This document shows positions 27,536-40,371 of a stretch of DNA of 64,000 bases, piece after piece. Each line of letters begins with the position of its first letter. Within the stretch, counting starts at the first letter, position 1. The stretch is from Liolophura sinensis (Eukaryota; Mollusca; Polyplacophora; Chitonida; Chitonidae). Both the position numbers and the translations under genes were made by a program. The notes beneath the pieces were generated by a model. That model was not told the origin of the DNA, searched no databases, and worked only from the letters and a program-made list of their open reading frames with translations. The stretch covers positions 9,411,385-9,475,384 of the forward strand of contig NC_088295.1 in NCBI RefSeq assembly GCF_032854445.1. The letters run 5' to 3'.

Positions 27536-27803
27536 GGGGCCTCCGTGGCTCAGTCGGTTAGCGCGCTAGCGCAGCATAATGACCCAGGAGCCTCTCACCA
27601 ATGCGGTCGCTGTGAGTTCAAGTCCAGCTCATGCTGGCTTCCTCTCCGGTCGTAAGTGGGAAGGTCTGCCAGCAACCTGCGGATGGTCGTGGGTTTCCCC
27701 CGGGCTGTGCCCGGTTTCCTCCCACCATAATGCTGGCCGCCGTCGTATAAGTGAAATATTCTTGAGTACGGCGTAAAACACCAATCAAATAAATAAATAA
27801 ATA
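27536..27803 (+). mobile_element. full-length SINE, family 1, with TSD
   Basis: The best-preserved copy. The head GGGGCCTCCGTGGCTCAGTC contains an A box; the B box lies in GAGTTCAAGTCCAGC. The core is GTGGGTTTCCCCC and CCCGGTTTCCTCCC, and the tail GAGTACGGCGTAAAACACCA followed by (AATA)n. It is flanked by a 14-bp TSD, AACTCTGGMATGGA (27,522-27,535 and 27,804-27,817). The related site in units 5 and 7 is empty, which confirms the boundaries. Confidence 0.95.
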
Positions 27804-28430
27804 AACTCTGGCATGGACAAACGCCTTCTTACACTCTGCCCATTACCCGATGTGAAGCTAACGGTATTATGGGCTAATAGTTCTCAACAAAATAAACCAG
27901 GGGATGTAACTAAAAAGTTTTCCTTAAAACAAACTTTTCGTATGAACGTTTCGTGTATTGTCGTCGTTATAACAATAATCTCATAACAACCGTAAGCGAT
28001 GACCATGTGACGACCAGAAGCCAGGTGGCATGCCCGAGACCCGGCAGAAATTAACTATAAGCATAATATCCCAAGAGTATACAGGAGCTTTAAATTACTC
28101 AATGGTCATTAATCGGGCAGCCAGGCGAGAGCGTGGGATATTTACGTATTCCCAGCTCGCTCTTCCGGCCACACTGTCATCCGGCCATTTTACTTCCGTA
28201 CAACAAAAGCGCCAAAAAGTTATTTCAAAGATAACTAGTGTTGTGTATGATTATGAGACGCCTAGTCGTGCCTTTGCCTCTCAAAAAACATTCAAATCTC
28301 GACAATGACATTAACATCATTATAATGTACCTTTCGATCTTTGAATGTTTAGGATTAATCTTAGCTGGTTTAGAAGTTCCATTTTCCTGTTTATTTTAAC
28401 TTTGCGTGTTACCAAAGTCTGCTATACTAT

Positions 28431-28635
28431 ACATGTAGAACCAAGGTCAGGTATCATACACATGTAGAACCAAAGTCAAATACCATACACATATAGAGCC
28501 CATGTCAGGTATCATACAGATGTAGAACCGAGGTCAGGTATCATACAGATGTTGAACCAAGGTCAAATACCATACACATGTACAACCAAGGTCAGGCATC
28601 ATACACATGTAGAACCAAGGTCAGGTATCATTGTA
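28431..28635. repeat. 29-bp minisatellite, about 7 copies
   Basis: Unit ACATGTAGAACCAAGGTCAG plus GTATCATAC. The same family occupies the corresponding place in unit 5 (degenerate, 40,250-40,370) and unit 7 (56,450-56,815). Confidence 0.9.
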
Positions 28636-28800
28636 GAGCTCATGCTGGCTTCCTCTCGTGTGTGGAAAGGACATTCAATAGCCTGTAGATGGTCGTGGGA
28701 TTCTTCGGGACTCTTCCCACCACAATGCTAGCCACCGCCGTACAAATGACATATCCTTGAGTACGAGATAAAACACCAATCAAATAAATATGAACAAAAA
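28636..28800 (+). mobile_element. SINE family 1 remnant
   Basis: Begins AGCTCATGCTGGCTTCCTCT and ends with ATAAAACACCAATCAAATAA. It is 5'-truncated and fused to the minisatellite. A more decayed version lies at the homologous place in unit 5 (40,372-40,490), so the insertion predates that duplication. Confidence 0.85.
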
Positions 28801-29808
28801 AAACAAATAAATAAACAAAAAAAAAATCAGTGAATATATACATGTAGATCCAATTTTCATATATACGTTCTACACAGGTTATAGTTCACATGTTAAACCT
28901 ACATAGCTGATTAAAAAGAGTTCAGAACAAAGAGTCAATTGTTCGCGTGTGTGTGACGTGGTGAATACATCTTGTTGAACTAGACCATTCACACTATAAA
29001 AATAACCCGCTTAGGTTCAATTCTTTTTGTCAATACCAGCAATGTTTTCAAAAGAGAAGTCGATATTTCTGTTTGCAGTGGTCATTAGGAAACCTGACAA
29101 ACTCTCTGCCAGTATAGAGTGCCTGGTGGACGTTTAATATCCAACTACACAGTCACTCGAGAATTTCTCTGAATTGGAGTCATTAAGCACGGGATCCATG
29201 TTTGCCGAGCGCCAGAGACTTTGATGAAGAAGTCATATGAACCATCAGCATTGCTAAAGTCCGTGTCCGGAAAACTATTAAGTCCTTCTACTAACGAGGC
29301 GAGACTTTTGAAATAAATAGAAAACTAAAAAAGGGATAAAGGGAAGTGCGGGTACACAGACCTTATGAAATGTGTGGATATCGACAGACAGGCCTCTGGC
29401 ATAATGAGGAAAATGATCTGGATGAAATCGATCTTTGGACTCGACATAACGACCAGGTGAGTTCATGGAATCCTGGACTATTCAGGACATCAGGCCTAAA
29501 CTTTGTCAGCTACGTTTTAGTCTGTTATTTCAGTCGGGAAAATGAACCCGATCAACTTTTCCGCGTTCCACTGGCTTTCTCCTCGCTATCCGACTCCAAC
29601 AGAAATCATTCCCGACCATCTAGCTATTCTCGATCATTATTTATTACGGCCTCTAGTCTTTTCTTACACCAAGTCGGAATTACACGTCAACGGTAATAAC
29701 TTATTTACTTACTTTGTGGATCCCGTGCATAACCCAAAGCATATAGCATTCACCAGTTATACATATTGACGTGTGATGATTATGTCATTTCTTTTCGACT
29801 GATGGTTA

Positions 29809-31087
29809 GCCTTTGATGCCCATTTTATCTCACCTCCACCTGCTCTCCAGAAGCCTTTGATGCCCATTTCATCTCGCCTCTACCTGCTCTCCTGCAGCCT
29901 TTGATGCCCATTTCATCTCGCATCTACCTGCTCTGATGCAGCCTTTGATGCCCATTTTATCTCGCCTCTACCTGCTCTCCTGCAGCCTTTGATGCTCATT
30001 TCATCTCGCCTCTACCTGCTCTCCTGCAGCCTTTGATGCCCATTTCATCTCGCCTCTACCCGCTCTCCTGCAGCCTTTGATGCCCATTTCATCTCGCCTC
30101 TACCCGCTCTCCTGCAGCCTTTGATGCCCATTTCATCTCGCCTCTACCCGCTCTCCTGCAGCCTTTGATGCCCATTTCATCTCGCCTCTACCTGCTCTCC
30201 TGCAGCCTTTGATGCCCATTTCATCTCGCCTCTACCCGCTCTCCTGCAGCCTTTGATGCCCATTTCATCTCGCCTCTACCCGCTCTCCTGCAGCCTTTGA
30301 TGCCCATTTCATCTCGCCTCTACCTGCTCTCCTGCAGCCTTTGATGCCCATTTCATCTCTCCTCTACCCGCTCTCCTCCAGCCTTTGATGCCCATTTCAT
30401 CTCGCCTCTACCTGCTCTCCTGCAGCCTTTGATGCCCATTTCATCTCGCCTCTACCTGCTCTCCTGCAGCCTTTGATGCCCATTTCATCTCGCCTCTACC
30501 CGCTCTCCTGCAGCCTTTGATGCCCATTTCATCTCGCCTCTACCTGCTCTCCTGCAGCCTTTGATGCCCATTTCATCTCTCCTCTACCTGCTCTCCTGCA
30601 GCCTTTGATGCCCATTTCATCTCGCCTCTACCTGCTCTCCTGCAGCCTTTGATGCCCATTTCATCTCACCTCTACCTGCTCTCCTGCAGCCTTTGATGCC
30701 CATTTCATCTCGCCTCTACCTGCTCTCCTGCAGCCTTTGATGCCCATTTCATCTCTCCTCTACCCGCTCTCCTCCAGCCTTTGATGCCCATTTCATCTCG
30801 CCTCTACCTGCTCTCCTGCAGCCTTTGATGCCCATTTCATCTCGCCTCTACCCGCTCTCCTGCAGCCTTTGATGCCCATTTCATCTCGCCTCTACCCGCT
30901 CTCCTGCAGCCTTTGATGCCCATTTCATCTCGCCTCTACCTGCTCTCCTGCAGCCTTTGATGCCCATTTCATCTCTCCTCTACCTGCTCTCCTGCAGCCT
31001 TTGATGCTCATTTCATCTCGCCTCTACCTGCTCTCCTGCAGCCTTTGATGCCCATTTCATCTCGCCTCTACCTGCTCTCCTGCAGCC
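29809..31087. repeat. 44-bp tandem array, 29 copies
   Basis: GCCTTTGATGCCCATTTCAT recurs every 44 bp from 29,809 to 31,041. Most copies carry a PstI site (CTGCAG) at the junction. Variants (CGCC/CTCC, TACCTG/TACCCG) are interspersed in a pattern suggesting block duplication of several units at once. The period is not a multiple of three, so no frame stays open. Confidence 0.97.
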
Positions 31088-33012
31088 ACAATGGTCATCC
31101 ACACCCATCCAAACCACTACAGAAACACATCAGTTCCAAAAACACGTACATGAGCAAACTGTTAGTAAAATAAATTCATATTTATAACATAGTTTACACT
31201 AAGTGTACGCACACGTTTATGTCAAAATAATATCAAACAAATATATATCTATCATCAAATACTGGCACCACTGCATGTCTTCTAAAAGAGATGTCTACAC
31301 ACAAGTCACAGTAAAACACATCATGCACATTTGGCCGTGAACAAACACGTTAGATCGAACAGGCGTACACTGTAACAGCCCACCTTTCACCGTAAGATTG
31401 TGGAACTCCCGGAGCTGCTCGATGCCGCGATTTGCAGCAGACGAGACAGTGGGTACCAGACACACCGACGCTCGGCTGCCCAGTGCAGTCCACCCACAGT
31501 AACAACAGATTAGCCACTCGTGATAACAACTTACTCGACGGTCTGCATTCCTTGGTAAGAATAAGATGCATGGCTGATACAACCAGACTAATAGAATCGA
31601 TCTTCAGAGCCATTCAGTGAACACGGATTAGATTCCTAAACGCGTGTAATGGACAAGGCGATTATTGTACGTAAGTGGCGTGAACAGAGCGACCTGATCC
31701 ACTCGTACATTCTCTGATGGGCAATCTATTACCTTGTCTGCTACTGAAACCACAGTCATAAGGTGTCATTTTGTGTAACTCAACACAGGCGTCTTACTAA
31801 AACCCGGGATCATATTGTGTGATTTAGCTTGATTCTGAAATTTGGATTTAAGGAGTATCGTCATGTGGCTGATTCTGAAAGTTCAGGTCACAATCTGCTA
31901 CAGTACGTTTTGGTATAACGCCTTAGCTGTTCACAATATCACACATTCATGGCCGTGATGATATTATGTAAACGTCACTCCTCATAAAACGTCACTCGAA
32001 CCATCATGATGGACGTTAACAAAACGTTGTTTTGTCTGATTACTTCCGGTGTGGGGTCGTTTCATTTACCAATTGATTACTGTACATTTCTATGGGAGTT
32101 TATACGTTTAGTAAACATCTTTTTAACTGAATATTTTCCATTAAGGAATAACTATATGGATTCCATATCAATCGATTTTGGAAGGATCTAGAAAAAATAA
32201 GAGGGCAAAACATGCCCGAGACTGCGGAGAAATTAACTTGATATAAGCCTGATTTCCATAAAGCACACAGGAGCCGTAAAGTATCCCATGACTATTCATC
32301 TGAAAGCCAGGTGAGAGCGTTGGATATTTACGTATTCCCAGCTCTATCTTCACTGGATTCTACAATCAGTACAAACGCCGTCATCCGCTCATTTTACTTC
32401 CGTACAATAAAACCGCTCACAGGTTACTTCAAAGACAGTTTGTGATCAGTACGATTATCGGACGCCTCATGTCATTACCTCTAATACTTTTAGGTCACTC
32501 TGTTCCTTTTCCCTGTGTCATGCAGGGGTTTGCTTTATGAACAAATAATCAAGGCCACAGAAAGACATACATCCGCTAGGGCAGTTTTAATACCACATGA
32601 CGTTGGTCATTAACAGCTGAGATTTTTCACTTTTCATAAAACACATCAATGTACAAATCCTAAATTATGCCAGAAACTTTACTCAAAGAAGAGTGCATTT
32701 TAAACAGAGTAATTGAATCAAGTGAGGAACAAAGAAAAAACAAAGACAGAGAGTTTTCTTGATAAACTGACAACGGTTTTCCACCCAGACAAACAACATT
32801 TCTTTATATTATCACAGTCAAATTTAGGGTCACTTAAGAATACAAACTATATTTCGGAGAGATTGGTAAACGGACTCAAGAGAAATACGAAGATCAAAGG
32901 GTATCATCTGTTAAGTATTTTTTTGACCTTCAACAGAAAACAAGTGACAAAGTTCCAGTTCCAATACGTCCACTACAAAAAGCACTCATGAAAGAATGGC
33001 AGACAAACACCA

Positions 33013-33145
33013 GGGGCCACTTTCACAAAGTGACGTACGACATTTTTTATCGCACATTTGTCGTACCATATTTTCTACGTCACTTAACGCATCATTGCCT
33101 ATATGTGCGATATCGTACAAGTACGATATCTTTGTGAAAGTAGCC
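33013..33145. mobile_element. small foldback element
   Basis: About 133 bp with terminal inverted repeats: GGGGCCACTTTCACAAAG at the left and CTTTGTGAAAGTAGCC at the right, and inner matches TATCGCACAT/ATGTGCGATA. It interrupts module C; the other copies of C lack it. No coding capacity. Confidence 0.8.
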
Positions 33146-34292
33146 AATGTTTCCTTGATGAATTTAAAAAAACTTTCCTCGAAGACAAAAAGCTTTGTTA
33201 GATTATCACAATCAAATTTATTGTCACCTCAGAATGCAGACTACAAACATGAGAGGATAGTAAGATAACTTGAGAGATAAACGAAGATGGAATAAGTCAT
33301 TTGTTTAATGATCTTTACTTTCAAGAGAAATTACAATTCAATTGAGAAAAATTTAATTACAAAGTTTCAATAACTCACATCACAGTGCATAACTAGTGTC
33401 TCATCAACACTACTGTGTTATACACGTGTATCCCGTGAGATCACCGGGGTGAAAACAATACGAGTTCTGACCTGTATAGGCCATGTTGGCGTACAAGGAG
33501 ACTAAACTGCAAAGCTGGTAAATGCAGGCCGGATAAACAGGGTAAGTTCTCATCGCGTTTGGCACTATTTTGCCATCGATGGGCTATACCCTCAGATGAG
33601 TCCCCTATAACAGTTGACAGTATTTTAATTGTTTAACAGGATTTACGGAGGAGGCGTAGTTAAATACTTAAAAGATATTTATAAGATTATTGTAAAAGAA
33701 CTATTTTTATCGTTATTGTAAAAGTTTATATGTGTTTGGTTTTGTTTTAACTGGCTTAAAAATCGTCTCTTTTGTGTTTCCTTTCATCTTCGATGTTACA
33801 ATTTTAAATTCAACATTAATTCTCAGTACAAAGCTTTTATGAAGTGCCTGAGGTAAAATGAGTGATATCGATCTGTGGATACGACATAACAGTCAGCTGC
33901 ATTTACCAGATCCTGGACTATTCAAGAACATCGAGACTATGACTTGTATGACTCAGAATGACTTGTAGCTATTTTGTTTTTTTGAGAGGAACATTACGTA
34001 CACTTCATCCAAGCCTCATCTCTTTTTCAAGTCTACAACCCTTCTTGGGAAATCCCCGTCCAGCATAAATCAAGCTTGTCTGATCATTATCTGACACTCT
34101 CCAGCCCAACAGGTAAGCTACTTTATTAAGAAAATGATTTTATATTAATAAAATAATTCATCACGGAAGAACTTCTTTCAAACTAATGACGAATCAATAC
34201 ATCTACAGTCAAAAACCACGTTCATATCAAAAATATTTACTCTAATTTCTGGCGAACGCAGCATGTAAAAATGAGTCGTGGACAAATACACC

Positions 34293-34427
34293 TCAGGTCA
34301 AACAGGTGTACAAGTGGTCCCCTTGGTAGCCCACCTTTCAGGTCAAACACGTGTACACGTGGTCCCCGTGGTATCCCACCCTTCAGGCCAAACAGGTGTA
34401 CACGTGGTCCCCGTAGTAGCCCACCCT
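34293..34427. repeat. 45-bp triplication inside module E
   Basis: Three copies of a 45-bp unit starting TCAGGYCAAACAGGTGTACA (34,293, 34,338 and 34,383). Units 1 and 6 carry one copy at this place. Confidence 0.9.
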
Positions 34428-35049
34428 TCACCGTAAGACTGAGGCTCGTTGCTGTGTGCCGCGATTTGCAGCGCACCAGACCGAGCGTACCAGACAGGGC
34501 GTACCAGACACACCCACGCTCGACTGACCAGTACAGTCCATTCACAGTAACAACAGATTAGCCGGCTGTGATGACAACTTACCCGACGGTCCACATTCCT
34601 TGGTAAGAATAAGATACGTAGCTGACAGACTAACAGAATCGATCCACAGAGCTATTCAATAAACACGCATTAAATTCCTGGACACGATATACAGACAATG
34701 TGACCATTGTGTGGAACTGTCGTGAACAGAGCGCCCTCACTCACTAGTACACTGTCTGGGGTATCTGGTCGAGTACTCTATCCGATACTGAAGACAAGAC
34801 CATTCAACTGTGACTGCACCTTGTCCTAGAATATGTGGCCGATTCTTGATTAGCTTGCCAGTTCCTTTTCAATTATGCGCAGTGACTCTGGCGTTACTTC
34901 GTATCCTTAAATTGGTTTGGATTAGACTGAAGACTTATCCTAATGGCAGGCCCCTCAGCTCGATTCCTAGCCGAGAGAACTGATTATAGATGAAGGTTTA
35001 AGCATATGGTAATTGCTGTTTACAGAAGCGCACAGACTTTATTTCAAAC

Positions 35050-35318
35050 GGGGGCCGCAGTGGCTCAGTTGGTTAGCGCGCTAGTGCAGCGTAATGACCC
35101 AAAGGACTCTCACCATTGCTGTCGTTGTGAGTTCAAGTCCAGCCAGTGCTGGCTTCCTCTCCGGCCGTAGTTGGGAAGGTCCATCAGCAGCCTGCGGACG
35201 GTCGTGGGTTTCCCCCAGACCGTGCCCGGTTTCCTCCCACCACAATGCTGGCCGCCGTCGTATAAGTGAAATATTCTTGAGTACGGTGTAAAACACCAAT
35301 CAAAATAAAAAAGGTAAA
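35050..35318 (+). mobile_element. full-length SINE, family 1, with TSD
   Basis: Head GGGGGCCGCAGTGGCTCAGT, B box in GAGTTCAAGTCCAGC, tail GAGTACGGTGTAAAACACCA. A 12-bp TSD, TTTATTTYAAAC, lies at 35,038-35,049 and 35,319-35,330. It interrupts a module A sequence that is continuous (CTATTTCAAACCGCTCTAGA) in unit 3. Confidence 0.95.
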
Positions 35319-36903
35319 TTTATTTTAAACCGCTCTAGACTAAGCTAACCAATATACCTAATATTAATCCACTAAAGCACTTAATTCCGCACACATCCTC
35401 AGCTAACGAGATATTAATACATGGCTCCAAACCGTTTACAGTTTCTTCCATGTCTTGGGTAGGCTTATTCTGTGGCTTCTTTGTGAGTCTATTGACTGTC
35501 GTCTTTTGACTCACAAAAGAAGCCACAAAATAAGCAACCAGAATGGCCCGTGGATATTTTGAGCAATGACACAATCAACACACGATATTTTAGCCAATTT
35601 GCTACAGCTGCCACAAGTCTATATGGTACCTTATCTAAAGGTCGCCATTGGATGCATTTTTACCATATGCTAAGAAAATTATATCTATTTTGTTTTAAAC
35701 ATTGCTTACCCAGTAAAATACTGTGCTAGACCGCACTGGTTTTTATCTGGATACATCTAAACTATCTCAGAAAAATGATGTACGCGGTGAACACACCACT
35801 CGTGCTGTGAAGATTTGTGAACAGACATGATACAACACTGACATGGACAAACGCCTTCTTACACTCTGTCCATTACCCGATGTGAAGCTAACGGTATTAT
35901 AGGCTAATAGTTCTCCACCAAAAAAATTAGGTGACGTAACTAAAAGGTTTTCCTTAAAACAAACTTTTCTTGCAAACGTTTATTGTCCTCGTCGTAATAA
36001 GGCCGTTATAATAATCTCATTACAGCCCTGGGCGATGGCCTTGTGGAGGCCAGATGCGAGGCGACATGACCGAGACTCGGCCTAATTTCCATGAAGTACA
36101 CTGGAGCTTTAAAGTACTCCATGACCATTTATCGGACAGCCAGGCGAGAGCGTGGGATATTTACGTATTCCCAGCTCTATCTTCCGGCCACACTGTCATC
36201 CGGCCATTTTACGTCCGTACAACAAAACCGCCAACAAGTCAGCCTGTGTTAAGTATGATTATGGGACGCCCATTCATGTCATTACCTTTAATAATTTTAG
36301 GTCAGTTTATTCCTTTCGTAAAGCCTTGCGACTTTTGTCTTTGTACACTGTTTTTGATGACTCCTAAAGACAGGCATCTGCTAGTGCTGTTTTAATACCA
36401 CACCACGTTTGTTTTCTCCTGCTGATACAAGACATTGATGTGCCAAAACATAAATTACAACAAACTACTTTAGGCACAAACAAGCGCCTTTCACACAGAT
36501 TAATTGAGTCAACTAAAGAAAGTTTTGGACCGAAACACAGCGTTCAGGAGGAACACTGGATAAAGACAGTTTCCTTGAAAGAGCGACAAAGGGCTTCACC
36601 AAAAACAAAAAAAAAATATTTAGATTTTCAGAGTCAAATTTCAGCTTCAATCCAGAGGACAAACTAACGTCAACTATTAATGAACTGACTGATGAGAAAA
36701 AAGCATACTCGCTGCTTAGAATTTTTATTTTTAAAGTGTATTAGCAAAAACAATGCAACGCATAAATGTATCACTGATGAGTCTCCACGCTGAAGAGAAT
36801 AGGCCCTAATCCTTTAGAGATAAGCTTGTCGTAAATAGCGGCTATCATCATTTAAAACATTTTAAGGACTTTGAACCAGCTAAAATAAAACCCAGACATT
36901 TAA

Positions 36904-36995
36904 AATCGTATAAGTGGCATATCCTTAAGTACGACGTGAAACTCTAATCAAACAAATAAATGAACAAATAAATATATAGATAAACAGATAAATAA
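36904..36995 (+). mobile_element. SINE family 1 tail fragment
   Basis: GTATAAGTGGCATATCCTTA, then AGTACGACGTGAAAC and a degenerate AATAAATA tail. It marks the left side of the 3.2-kb block that separates modules C and D in unit 5. Confidence 0.65.
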
Positions 36996-39900
36996 ACAAA
37001 GTTAGCTGCCATAGCGGCGATGCCGGGGTTCAAGCCGGTATGGCCGAATTATGCGGCGTCACTTGTGGTGAATGGCACTGTGTTTCTATACACCTATATA
37101 CAACTAACTTAATTAGAAAGCGTATATTCTTCGAGGCTATTCATGCATTGTATTGTTATGTAGCATTCACATGTAAATGTGCTAACTGTGGTAAATCTGC
37201 CTTTGGATATAACTAGAAAGGGTGCATGCCCTGTGTCTTTGACACAAGTCAAAGATTTTCACCATACATACAGTACATGTATAGCCCTTTATACACAGCG
37301 GTTTCCAGCTTTACAGCTGTAAAAGTTTTTTGTCATGTGACCTGCAAAAGTTGAGGAGGGGGGGATTACGCTTTGTCGTGTTTGATCTCAATTTTGCGGC
37401 AAAACTATACATCACAGGACAAACATAAGACTGGATTTGTCATCAGGACGTCAAATCATGTCAGGTAGAAAGTTAAGAATCTTCAAATTCTTTGTTTTCA
37501 CTTGACGTCTATTCATATGTATCAGTTAAAACCTAATTTTCATACATATTGCATCCCTTTTCTGTCCAAATAGTCTCTAGGAAAAGCTTGTTCTCTTTGC
37601 TAAATTTTAAGTAAATCGGACATTGGGTTTTGCAGAAAATAACTGCCAAATGTTTTCACTGCCACACAAAATGGCCTCCAGATCACGTAACTCTTGTCTC
37701 CAACTTTTCACTCGTCAAATTTCATATCAGGGTCTGCCACAAACCTAAGTTTCACGCATTTCTGTTTGGACTTTTCAGCTGCAGAAGTTTTTCAATTTAC
37801 AAAAATGTAAAAATTCAGTTTTTTTTGGCATGTACTACTTTCGGTTTGCTGACGTCCCCTCCGATTATGCAAACATGTCTCCTTGCCCTGGGATAATGTC
37901 AGACCTTAAGATTGAATCTCTAGTTTCATTGGTTCCGGAGATTTACCCTTTTCGGGGTTTGATGACGTTACTTTCGGTTTTGCAATCATTCCAGCGTCCG
38001 AAACTGCATCAGACAGAACTATTTGCCGGACATCATGGAAGTGTAGAATTATTACCAAAACAGAAATGTTCGGTCGCATGACATTTTCACTCATTTTCAC
38101 ACCATGAATGTACCAAGAGCAACTGCAGTTAAAATTTTAGCACAATCACATCACCTGCTTTGGAGAAAAAGATTTTTTTATAATTGGCACAAATCCAATA
38201 TGGCCGCCAATTTAAGCGACCAAATGTTTCCAAAATACAAAAAAGCACAATTTCAGATCATTTCCCAAAACATACTAAAGTTTCAGTTAGGTGCCATTTG
38301 TCGTTTTCTGATAAAACGCATCATAAGCCCAGAATAAGAATAATAACTAGAAGTGCATGCGGTTATACGGCTTCCAAGCGGCATGCCACTGTCATTTAAG
38401 AGAAATATTCTTGAGTACCACGTAAAACACCAATCAAATAAATAAATAAATGCAAGTGGTCTGTACACACAGCTTTTAGCGTCCACTTTCTAAAACTTTC
38501 CACTTTCTCAACCACAGACTGTTCAAATCTGTCAGTTCTATGCTCTTCTGAAAAGAACCTAGGTTTATCTAATAGGAGCAAAAACAATAGACGTAATCCA
38601 TATTAGACAATGAACTCTCCAAACGAGTGAATTGCATGTATCTTGCCCAAAACAGATCTCGTATTTTCAACAAAACCAAAACTATTTCAGCAATACCCGG
38701 CATCACGATCTCCAGCAAATGAACCATAGTGTCCATACTTAAATCCATATGAATTTGGTAAGAATGGTAAGGAGTAGATTGGATTTGAACTTCAGACTGT
38801 TAGGACTCGTAGTCTGGTGCCAAATAATTTCATGGTTATTGAATAAAATAAGATGACAAAGATTGGCAGGAATGAACTGGATTTGAACCGGTGACTGCTG
38901 GTGGTGATCTTCATTGAGGCTATGGTAAAAGACAGTGAAAAGAAAGAAAAAAACATTGTTCTCATGCGGTAGTGCCGGGCCACATGTATAGAAAGATTGA
39001 TCTACTGCTCCTGTCGCCAGGCAGAATTGGAAAACACGCCCTGTAGCCAGCACTCTCTAGTGAACGGGTTTCATGCAATGTAGCACGAAGCTTCCGTGTT
39101 ATTTTAATGTGAGGATTTGTCTGTTTTCGTAGGTGTGTACGCTGGTGGGTTTTGCGTTATACTTTATCTTTTTGATGGTTTTTGGTCATGACCTGAAAGG
39201 TACAAATATAATTTCTTACAGATTTGTAATCCTGTCGTCAAGCAGTACTAGATAGTGTATTTATTTAATCAGTTTTAGCAGTTTTTATAATTGACCTACT
39301 TTTTAACTAATTTTATTGGTCAGTTACAGCATAACTTGGATAGCAAACAAAAAATTTTTACAATATAGATTCGGCGATCCACCTAACTCTTGCAAGTGAA
39401 ATTCCATCCAAAGATCATTAGCCGTTTTAAGGAAAGATGGTTTAAGCTTAGCAATAAAATTCAAAATGTCCGCTACACTACATGACTGACCAAAAAGCAC
39501 AAAACGTCAAAGGTTTGTGTTTCCCACCTTTACCGGCTTTTTATTCATAGTCAGTTGGTAAAATTGAAAGTTTTTAAACGCATTTTAATGACAAAATTTG
39601 TAGCCCCGCGGTCCGACCATTAAGAAATGAAGATCTGTCCAATGACCAATTTTCAGTTTCATATTATTACGGTGTCCAGTCCTATAGCATTTGAAAAACG
39701 ACACTAAAATGACCATTAATTGCCATTTGAAGAAAAACTATACATTGTAGGAAAAAACTAAAACCACAGTTGTCCTCAGCTGGTCAGATTACATCTAATT
39801 GCTATCTTGTTTTTTTTTTTCAAAATTCGGTAATAGGTCACCACGTGTCTAAAACAACAAATAGCGAGCTTCCACATTTCCCGACCGATTTACATGAAAC

Positions 39901-40250
39901 TTTCAATCCTGATGCCACCAATAGGATTGTACACGCATATTAATTTTCAATGCAATCGGATCAGAGGTTCTGGAGAAGAATTTTTTTTAAAACTTTCATA
40001 CTTCTCCAACATGGCTGATAAGTGGGTCAAAAGTGGGTAAAGATTTGTACTCCAGCAGGTAACCCAAGCCATTTGGTGATGAAATAGTATAGAAAGTTAA
40101 CAGCCGTGATACACAGTTTTCTTGCAAAACGAGAAAAACAGTTGTCAGAGAAAAAGAAAAATAATCTGTACCGAGAGCAATAATCTCCCAAGAAGCCTAA
40201 TAATCAGAACAAAACAATAGTGATTCAATCCTGACTGGCTTGAACCCCTA
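36990..40250. other. unassigned 3.2-kb block inside unit 5
   Basis: This sequence is absent from the corresponding place in units 3 and 7. Frames are short and none is recognisable. It contains a SINE tail fragment at 38,396-38,455, two B-box-like motifs on the - strand (near 38,795 and 38,885), and loosely similar phrases at 37,390 and 39,730 (AAAACTATACAT, then AGGA), suggesting it is itself an old non-coding repeat. Confidence 0.5.
38396..38455 (+). mobile_element. SINE family 1 tail fragment
   Basis: GAGAAATATTCTTGAGTACC then GTAAAACACCAATCAAATAA and (AATA)n. Only the last 60 bp of the element are present. Confidence 0.8.
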
Positions 40251-40371
40251 AACACCCATGTAGAACAAATTTCAGCTATCATATATAAGTTCTACACATG
40301 TAGAACCAATGTTAGGTGCATAAGTAGATTCAAAATCAGGTATCACATACATGTGCAACCAAAATCATTTA

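Larger units (their letters stand above)
26160..31960 (+). repeat. composite unit, copy 3 (A-B-D-E with insertions)
   Basis: Module A lies at 26,160-27,060 (ATCGTGAGCTAAGAACA at 26,931), B at 27,420-28,320 (TATTTACGTATTCC at 28,139), D at 28,900-29,700 (GCCAGAGACTTTGATGAAG at 29,211) and E at 31,160-31,960. Insertions: a family 1 SINE in B, a 29-bp minisatellite plus SINE remnant before D, and a 44-bp x 29 array between D and E. Confidence 0.8.
31990..34800 (+). repeat. composite unit, copy 4 (B-C-D-E)
   Basis: Starts in the end of A/B (GGATTCCATATCAATCGATT near 32,158, as near 44,899), B anchor TATTTACGTATTCC at 32,325, C at 32,570-33,350, a short D at 33,830-34,150 and E at 34,160-34,800. 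F, G and most of A are absent. Confidence 0.75.

Noticed and set aside
38770-38935. Two tRNA-like sequences on the - strand
   Set aside because: GTTCAAATCC-type B boxes are visible in both, but no matching A box or acceptor stem could be built by eye.
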